Of a stretch of DNA of 15,930 nt, positions 11,187-15,930 are shown piece after piece. Both the position numbers and the translations under genes were made by a program. The stretch covers positions 1-15,930 of the forward strand of contig JACNFQ010000065.1 in assembly GCA_014384545.1 (NCBI GenBank), read 5' to 3'. The notes beneath the pieces are model-generated. The model did not search any database. It was not told where the DNA came from and saw only the letters and a list, made by a program, of their open reading frames with translations. Source of the stretch: a bacterium. Its GTDB lineage: Bacteria > UBP7 > UBA6624. The first letter of the stretch is position 1, and every line of letters begins with the position of its first letter.

Positions 11187-13711
11187 TGAAAGGGTTGGAG
11201 ATTCGAAAGAGGTTCTTGTCCTATTTCCAGGCTCGGGATCATCTCGTTGTTCCCTCCTCTCCCTTACCCCTAGAAGGCGACCCCACGCTTCTTTTTACAG
11301 CGGCTGGTATGGTTCCCTTTAAGAGCTATTTCTTAGGGATTGAGAAAGCACCCCATCCTCGGGTGACGAGTAGTCAGCGATGTTTGCGTACGGTGGATAT
11401 TGACCAAGTGGGAAAGACGCCCCGCCACTGTACCTACTTTGAGATGCTGGGTAACTTCTCCTTTGGAGATTATTTCAAGGGACGAGCGATTGATCTAGCT
11501 ATGGGGTTCTTGACTGAAGAGTTGGGTTTATCCCCGCAAGATCTTTGGGTAACGGTACACGAAGATGATGAAGAGAGTGCCCATCTTTGGTTAGAGGAGA
11601 GGGGATTTCCTGAGAGTCGGTTCGAGCGGTTGGGTCAAGATAACTTCTGGAAAATGGGACCGACTGGCCCTTGCGGACCCTGTTCGGAGATCTTTTTTGA
11701 CTTTGGGACAAAAGGGCTAGAAAGCGAGAAACCCTCAGATGGAGGTATGAGGTTTATGGAGATCTGGAATCTCGTCTTCATGGAGAGCGAGAGGCAAAGT
11801 GATGGTTCGTTGGTTCCCTTGCCTAGGAAGAGTATTGATACAGGGATGGGGCTAGAGCGAATCACAGCAGCTTGCCAAGGAACTTCTTCTGTTTTTGATA
11901 CGGACCTCTTTGAAGATTTACGGGGCGTTGTGACCGAGAAAAGTGAAAAGGATATTCCTGAGAGTTCCCGCGTGGTCATGGACCACATGAGAGGAGCGAT
12001 TTTTGCGATTTCTGAGGGCGTGATGCCTTCAAACATTGGGCGAGGGTATGTCTTGAGACGGATGATACGGCGGGCGATTCGAGCCGGAAGACATTTAGGT
12101 ATTGAGGGCAGATTCTTAGGGGCATTGGTTCCCCCTGCGTTGGCACCGTACCAGGGGGAGGTTGATGCCGAAGGGTTGTCTAGGGTGATAGAGGGAGAAG
12201 AGGACGCTTTTATGAGAGCTATGGGGAAGGGTGAAAGAGAGCTTGAGAGGCTTTTGTCTCAGTTGGACGAGGGCGAAGAGACTCTATCTGGGCAAGCAGC
12301 CTTTTCTCTCTTTGACACTTTTGGACTCCCCTTTGAAGCGACAGAAGAAGCGTGTGGGGCAAGGGGATTGTTGGTTGATAGAAAGGGTTTTGAAGAGGCG
12401 ATGGTGCTTCAAAGGAAGAGGTCTCAGGCAGACAGACGAAAAGGGGGTGAGGGATGGATCAAGGTGGGAAAGGGAGGAAAAACCACCTATTTACGAGATG
12501 GGGAAGAGGCAACCTCAACCGTCTTGCGGGTTGACAAGAAAGGAGATAGGGTGCGCGTCGTTGTAGGCGCATCTCCCTTTTATAGAGAGGGAGGTGGGCA
12601 AGTGGGTGACCAAGGTGAGATTCTTTCCCTAGAGGGGAAGAGGCTCGTTGCTGTCACGAATACCGTTCTTGACAGGGGGGAGGTTTTTCATGAAGGGAAG
12701 CTTAGAGGGAAGATTGAGCCTGGAGAGGAGGTAAGGATGGTGGTGGAGAGAGCGAGTTCTTTGGGTTGTAGGAGGGCGCATACTGCGACCCATCTCCTCC
12801 ACGCCGCTCTCCGAGAAACCTACGGAGAGGGAGCAAGCCAGAAGGGTAGTCTTGTGGAAAGGGATAGATTGCGGTTTGATATTGCATTGTCTCAAGCACC
12901 AACGGACAAAGAAATCGCCGATTTGACAAGGCGGATTGGAGGTTGGATTGGTGGGGATGATTCGGTTGAAACGACCGAAATGACGATTGATGAAGCGCGT
13001 GCTTCCGGGGCGATAGCGTTATTTGGCGAAAGGTATGGGGAGAGGGTTCGGGTGGTCAAGATTGGTGGTTATTCCATGGAGCTTTGTGGCGGAAACCATC
13101 TTTCCAGCACAGGTGCCGTGGGTGGCTTTATCTTGACAGGGCATGCGGCCGTGGCACAAGGGGTTCGACGCTTTGAAGCGGTTACCGGCGAAAAAGCCCA
13201 AGAGGTAACTTCAGCGTTGTTTGGGGATTTCCAAGAGATGGGGCGTCGATGGAGTGTGGGAATTGAGGATGTGCCTGCTCGGGTACAGGTATTGGAGACT
13301 CGGCTAAGAGAGGCTGAGAGTGCTCTAGCCGCCATCAAGTCAACGGGAGCAGGAAAAATGGCGAACGAGTGGGTAAGCGAGGGGGTGGGTGTCGGGGAGA
13401 TCGTCTTCGTTTGTCAAGAAGTACCGTCCGAAGATCTGTTGCCGTTGGGGAAGGCGATGGGTGGGCGGGAGGATTCTGTGGTCGCATTGCTCGTATCTCC
13501 AGAGGGAAAGAGAGTGAAATACTTGGTTGTAGCGACTCAAGCGGCACAGGTCTTGGGCGCCAAGGCTGATCTGTTATTGGGGCTGGTAGCACCGACTTTC
13601 GGGGGAGGAGGAGGTGGGAACTCTGGGTTGGCTCAAGGGGGGGGAGGAGGATGGAAGGGGCTGGAAGAGGGGAGAGAGTTGCTTAGGGGGGCACTGAGGG
13701 AGATTCGTTGA
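11186..13711 (+). CDS. alaS: Alanyl-tRNA synthetase
   Basis: Class II synthetase charging tRNA-Ala, 841 residues (Escherichia coli 876). Catalytic core: motif 1 region PSSPLPLEGDPTLLFTAAGM (23-42), CLRTVDIDQVGKTPRHCTYFEMLGNFSFGDYFK (66-98), GPTGPCGPCSEI (158-169), WNLVFME (194-200) and motif 3 RKSIDTGMGLERI (214-226). The tRNA-binding helical region follows (about 265-460). The editing domain has the zinc/metal set H532-x3-H536 and C634-x3-H638; the loop reads CGGNH, where CGGTH is usual. The C-Ala domain is present (about 735-841) and ends in two Gly runs around NSGLAQ, one on a G8 tract (13637-13644). The ATG shares its first base with the polX stop (TGATG) and has no Shine-Dalgarno, so it depends on coupling. 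ruvX overlaps its end. Confidence 0.97.
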   Translation: MKGLEIRKRFLSYFQARDHLVVPSSPLPLEGDPTLLFTAAGMVPFKSYFLGIEKAPHPRVTSSQRCLRTVDIDQVGKTPRHCTYFEMLGNFSFGDYFKGRAIDLAMGFLTEELGLSPQDLWVTVHEDDEESAHLWLEERGFPESRFERLGQDNFWKMGPTGPCGPCSEIFFDFGTKGLESEKPSDGGMRFMEIWNLVFMESERQSDGSLVPLPRKSIDTGMGLERITAACQGTSSVFDTDLFEDLRGVVTEKSEKDIPESSRVVMDHMRGAIFAISEGVMPSNIGRGYVLRRMIRRAIRAGRHLGIEGRFLGALVPPALAPYQGEVDAEGLSRVIEGEEDAFMRAMGKGERELERLLSQLDEGEETLSGQAAFSLFDTFGLPFEATEEACGARGLLVDRKGFEEAMVLQRKRSQADRRKGGEGWIKVGKGGKTTYLRDGEEATSTVLRVDKKGDRVRVVVGASPFYREGGGQVGDQGEILSLEGKRLVAVTNTVLDRGEVFHEGKLRGKIEPGEEVRMVVERASSLGCRRAHTATHLLHAALRETYGEGASQKGSLVERDRLRFDIALSQAPTDKEIADLTRRIGGWIGGDDSVETTEMTIDEARASGAIALFGERYGERVRVVKIGGYSMELCGGNHLSSTGAVGGFILTGHAAVAQGVRRFEAVTGEKAQEVTSALFGDFQEMGRRWSVGIEDVPARVQVLETRLREAESALAAIKSTGAGKMANEWVSEGVGVGEIVFVCQEVPSEDLLPLGKAMGGREDSVVALLVSPEGKRVKYLVVATQAAQVLGAKADLLLGLVAPTFGGGGGGNSGLAQGGGGGWKGLEEGRELLRGALREIR

Positions 13712-14088
13712 AAGTCTTAGCATGCGATACGGGGACAAGGCGTCACGGCTTTGCTCTTTCGGATTCAAAGGGGCTATTCGTGGTCAGGACTTGGACAGCG
13801 GAGGCGGGGGAGAAACCCGAAAAACCGATTCTGGAATCGGCCAAGCGAGAAGGACTATCCGAAGTCGTATTGGGATTGCCCTTGACGATGTCGGGTACAG
13901 AGAGTGATCAATCCGTTTGGGTTCGGGCGTTGGGAAAGTCTATTGAAGAGGGGGGTGTTGGGGTCTGTTGGGTCGATGAAAGGCTAACGACGCCTGCAGG
14001 AGTAAGAGGTCCCAAGCGGGATGAGTGGGCAGCAGCAACGATCCTTGAAATCGCCTTACAACAGAGAAGAGGAGTTAGGGGGGGCTAG
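13708..14088 (+). CDS. ruvX: Putative pre-16S rRNA nuclease / Holliday-junction resolvase-like protein (YqgF/RuvX)
   Basis: 126 residues with an RNase H-like fold. MKVLACDTGTRRHGFALSD gives catalytic D7 (usual DPGxxRxG), EVVLGLPLTMSGTE (52-65) the second motif, WVDERLTT (88-95) the third, and D105 in KRDEWAAATILE the last carboxylate. Family members mature 16S rRNA 5' ends in Escherichia coli, and a resolvase role has been proposed. Between DERLTT and the final Asp only nine residues remain instead of about twenty, so a variable helix is shortened. Start TTG 13708 overlaps the alaS stop (TTGA) and has GAGGGAG 5 bases before it. An alaS-ruvX neighbourhood is common in bacteria. The gene ends in CTAG shared with the convergent antiporter stop. 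Confidence 0.92.
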   Translation: MKVLACDTGTRRHGFALSDSKGLFVVRTWTAEAGEKPEKPILESAKREGLSEVVLGLPLTMSGTESDQSVWVRALGKSIEEGGVGVCWVDERLTTPAGVRGPKRDEWAAATILEIALQQRRGVRGG

Positions 14089-15029
14089 GCAAGACCAGCA
14101 GCTAAGAATCCGAAATATCCGACAATCGCCAACCCCCCCAAGATGCGCTTGAGGGGTTGGCTCGCTTTCGTTCCCGCCAAGAAAACCGCAGTCGCCAGAA
14201 AGGCCCACAAAGTGGAAGGGAGAAAATTGGGCATGGCCACCGCACCTCCGAATGTGACTGCGGGTAGAGCAACGAGGGGATTGACGACATTGCTTCCTAG
14301 GATGTTCCCCTCCATCACTTGGAAACTCCCCTTGCGCAGAGCAGCAACGACGACAGCCAGTTCTGGAAGGCTCGTTCCCAAACCTAATATAGCACCTGCA
14401 GCGATTGCCCCTAAGCTCGTTTTCTCCACCCACAATAAAGCTCCATTTACGCAGTAAACACCCCCAATCCACATCAGCCCCCCCCCTACCAAAAGGACAA
14501 GGACAGAAACCGCTGTAGGGGTCTTAGAGAGAGCACGCTCTTTCCTCTCTTTTCGTTCGGCCCAAGCGTACACAGAAAAGTGACGCATGGTCATGATCCA
14601 AATACCCACCAAGATGAGCGCTTCAAAGGAGTTTAGGACACCATCTTTAGCCAATCCGTAGGTCATAAAGGGAGCCAGAAGTGCCATATAGGAACTCGGG
14701 CGAAAAACCCGCTTTTTTGAGAGCCCATAGACAAGAGCAATCCCCCCAATGAGGAGGGCATTTGCGACATTGCTTCCCATGACATTCCCCACAGCGACCC
14801 CTGCAGCGTTGTGGGGCGTATCGATGGGCCATTGGTCAGGAATCTCCCAACCGGCAACAGCGTTCGTAAAGATCTCTGGGAGACTCGTCAAGAGTGCTGT
14901 CAGCGTCAGCCCCACAACACGGCGAGCAATCCTAAGGCGCTGGGCGAGTTGCTCTGATGCCCAAATCGCCATTTCCCCCCCAAAAAAGAGGAGAAGAACC
15001 CCCGCAGAAATGAGGAGAATAACGCTCAT
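14085..15029 (-). CDS. Sodium/calcium antiporter (CaCA superfamily, YrbG/CaxA-like)
   Basis: 314-residue inner-membrane exchanger with about ten helices and the two inverted alpha repeats of the family. Repeat 1: GLTLTALLTSLPEIFTNAVAG (40-60) and VAVGNVMGSNVANALL (78-93), with E52 and N88. Repeat 2: LGLGTSLPELAVVVAALRKG, then EGNILGSNVVNPLVALP. The two Glu in 'TSLPE' and the 'GNxxGSN' motifs build the ion sites, so Ca2+ efflux coupled to Na+ entry is the likely function. An insert of about 15 residues (WEIPDQWPIDTPHNA) separates the halves of repeat 1, longer than usual. A G9 run (coding strand, 14478-14486) encodes Gly residues in a middle helix. Its ATG overlaps the stop of the upstream CCA-like gene by one base (TAATG), so the two are co-transcribed. 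Tail-to-tail with ruvX. Confidence 0.93.
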   Translation of the reverse strand: MSVILLISAGVLLLFFGGEMAIWASEQLAQRLRIARRVVGLTLTALLTSLPEIFTNAVAGWEIPDQWPIDTPHNAAGVAVGNVMGSNVANALLIGGIALVYGLSKKRVFRPSSYMALLAPFMTYGLAKDGVLNSFEALILVGIWIMTMRHFSVYAWAERKERKERALSKTPTAVSVLVLLVGGGLMWIGGVYCVNGALLWVEKTSLGAIAAGAILGLGTSLPELAVVVAALRKGSFQVMEGNILGSNVVNPLVALPAVTFGGAVAMPNFLPSTLWAFLATAVFLAGTKASQPLKRILGGLAIVGYFGFLAAGLA

Positions 15030-15930
15030 TACTCTTGGTGCTTTCGAACAAAAACGCGTGCTTCACTTTCGGAGTTCACCTTGCCTTCTACTTGAGCATC
15101 AAGGAGTTTCTCCAAAACCCTCCCCACTTCCGGGCCTTCATTCCACCCCATTTCAATGAGGTCGGTCCCCGTCAGGAAAGGGGTTGGATGAGAGATAAAT
15201 GGCTCTCGAAATGCAGCACTCAAAATGTGGTGATGAATCCGATGGTGCCTTGGGTCCAAAATCTCTGAAGCGATCGGTTCAGGATACCCTTTGGCATCCG
15301 AAAGATCCAGAAGAACTAAGGGGATGGCGAGTGCTCCAGTCGCCTTGAAATACCGCCTAAGGGCTTTCTTGGTGGGAATCCCTGTAGGACCTGAAATCTG
15401 GGCTACGCGCAGATGGAGAGAGATGAGTGAGAGCACTTCCTTTTTTTCACGGGAGGAAAGGGCAAGGTCGCTAAGTGCATTTTCCACAAGTCGCTCACCT
15501 CCTTGAGGGTGTTGGGGATAGGTGCGCTTCCCCTCCTGGAGTTTGAGGGTAATAGGCTTCCCGATATCGTGGAGGAGGGCACCTAAGTACCAATGCCAAG
15601 GAATGGGGGTGTTCTCCTTCCAATCTCTAAAGTATTCGGTGAATTCAGGGAAGGAAGAGCTGGGGTCAGTGAGGGTGTTGAAGAAGTTCTCTGAAACGGT
15701 GTAGGCGTGTTCCTCTACCGAGAAGTCGTCCAATATTCCTGCAGGTGTCGTTCTAGATTGTTCCCAAGGAAAGAGCGCATCCAAAACACCACTCTTGCCC
15801 AAATGGCGACCAAAGCTGGGTGAAGCGGGGAATCCCTTAGCCATTTCATGACGAATCCTCTCTCCAGAAGTAGCCACAAGGTTGGGTGATTCGTGGCGGA
15901 AGGCATCCCAAATCTCTGGTGTCGCCGTCA
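15029..15930 (-). CDS. cca: CCA tRNA nucleotidyltransferase (HD-containing, class II), C-terminal part; gene continues beyond the window
   Basis: The minus-strand frame is open to the window edge, so the N-terminal nucleotidyltransferase head is not visible; GTG 15877 is only an internal codon. About 299 residues are present. The opening EIWDAFRHESPNLVATSGERIRHE matches the neck region (VSxERIRxE) of class II CCA-adding enzymes and poly(A) polymerases. Counting from the codon at 15877, an HD phosphohydrolase domain follows: EEHAYT (H57), LLHDIGKP (H103, D104), YPQHPQGGERL (H123) and SLHLR (H155). The end, LIEMGWNEGPEVGRVLEKLLDAQVEGKV, is the typical C-terminal tRNA-binding module. The full enzyme adds or repairs the 3' CCA of tRNAs; the HD domain can give 2',3'-cyclic phosphodiesterase/phosphatase activity. 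Whether the catalytic head exists cannot be judged here. Confidence 0.88.
   Translation of the reverse strand, partial: TATPEIWDAFRHESPNLVATSGERIRHEMAKGFPASPSFGRHLGKSGVLDALFPWEQSRTTPAGILDDFSVEEHAYTVSENFFNTLTDPSSSFPEFTEYFRDWKENTPIPWHWYLGALLHDIGKPITLKLQEGKRTYPQHPQGGERLVENALSDLALSSREKKEVLSLISLHLRVAQISGPTGIPTKKALRRYFKATGALAIPLVLLDLSDAKGYPEPIASEILDPRHHRIHHHILSAAFREPFISHPTPFLTGTDLIEMGWNEGPEVGRVLEKLLDAQVEGKVNSESEARVFVRKHQE

Noticed and set aside
13605-13690. Gly-rich repeat at the end of alaS as a repeat element or frameshift
   Set aside because: The C-terminal GGGG-x-AQ-GG pattern is normal for AlaRS C-Ala domains; the frame stays open to the coupled stop/start with ruvX.
15715-15906. Second minus-strand ORF overlapping the CCA-like gene near the window end
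   Set aside because: The alternative frame (15029-15930) carries the ERIRHE neck and HD motifs and stays open to the window edge.
1-15930. Mobile element, defence island, toxin-antitoxin or CRISPR
   Set aside because: No transposase, integrase, nuclease/methylase pair, direct-repeat array or toxin motif is visible; gene content is housekeeping plus envelope functions.

Overview
The window looks like a stretch of bacterial chromosome of moderate GC content, densely packed with mostly housekeeping genes. Several features suggest a diderm (Gram-negative-type) bacterium: a lipoprotein with a lipobox, a signal-peptide-bearing exported enzyme and peptidoglycan (MurNAc) recycling genes. The seven-iron ferredoxin and the archaeal-type phosphoglycerate mutase with a short N-terminal extension recall Thermus and other deep-branching lineages. 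I cannot name a phylum from sequence alone. There is no CRISPR array, transposase, integrase, phage gene, rRNA or recognisable tRNA. No gene-free stretch approaches 300 bases.

Layout: (1) Bases 1-4517 are all on the plus strand. They hold the C-terminal part of a YfhO-like multi-pass membrane protein, a fusion of a DUF1858 redox-disulfide domain with an A-type iron-sulfur carrier, a seven-iron ferredoxin, ApgM phosphoglycerate mutase, a four-helix membrane protein and a small thioredoxin-fold protein without a CxxC. (2) 4523-7234 minus is a large exported alpha/beta hydrolase. It diverges over 18 bases from a small lipoprotein gene (7253-7699 plus). (3) 7718-9609 minus is a two-gene murQ-anmK operon for recycling anhydro-MurNAc. 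(4) 9636-14088 plus is a tightly coupled polX-alaS-ruvX operon that diverges from murQ. A 12-bp perfect palindrome between them carries a -10-like hexamer on each strand. (5) 14085-15930 minus holds a Na+/Ca2+ antiporter and the C-terminal part of an HD-type CCA-adding enzyme that runs off the window; the antiporter is convergent with ruvX, overlapping it by 4 bases.

Functional themes: the first block pairs iron-sulfur assembly and electron transfer with lower glycolysis. The murQ-anmK pair turns anhydro-MurNAc into GlcNAc-6-phosphate. The polX-alaS-ruvX and cca genes serve DNA and tRNA metabolism. Many junctions are overlapping stop/start codons (TAGTG, ATGA, TGATG, TTGA, TAATG), which indicates translational coupling.

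The most unusual items are: a PolX-family protein whose polymerase catalytic carboxylates and thumb appear lost while its PHP nuclease site is intact; the DUF1858/A-type carrier fusion next to ferredoxin; the palindromic, probably leaderless bidirectional promoter between murQ and polX; and an excess of long G or C homopolymers inside genes. I did not find a clearly new multi-gene system.
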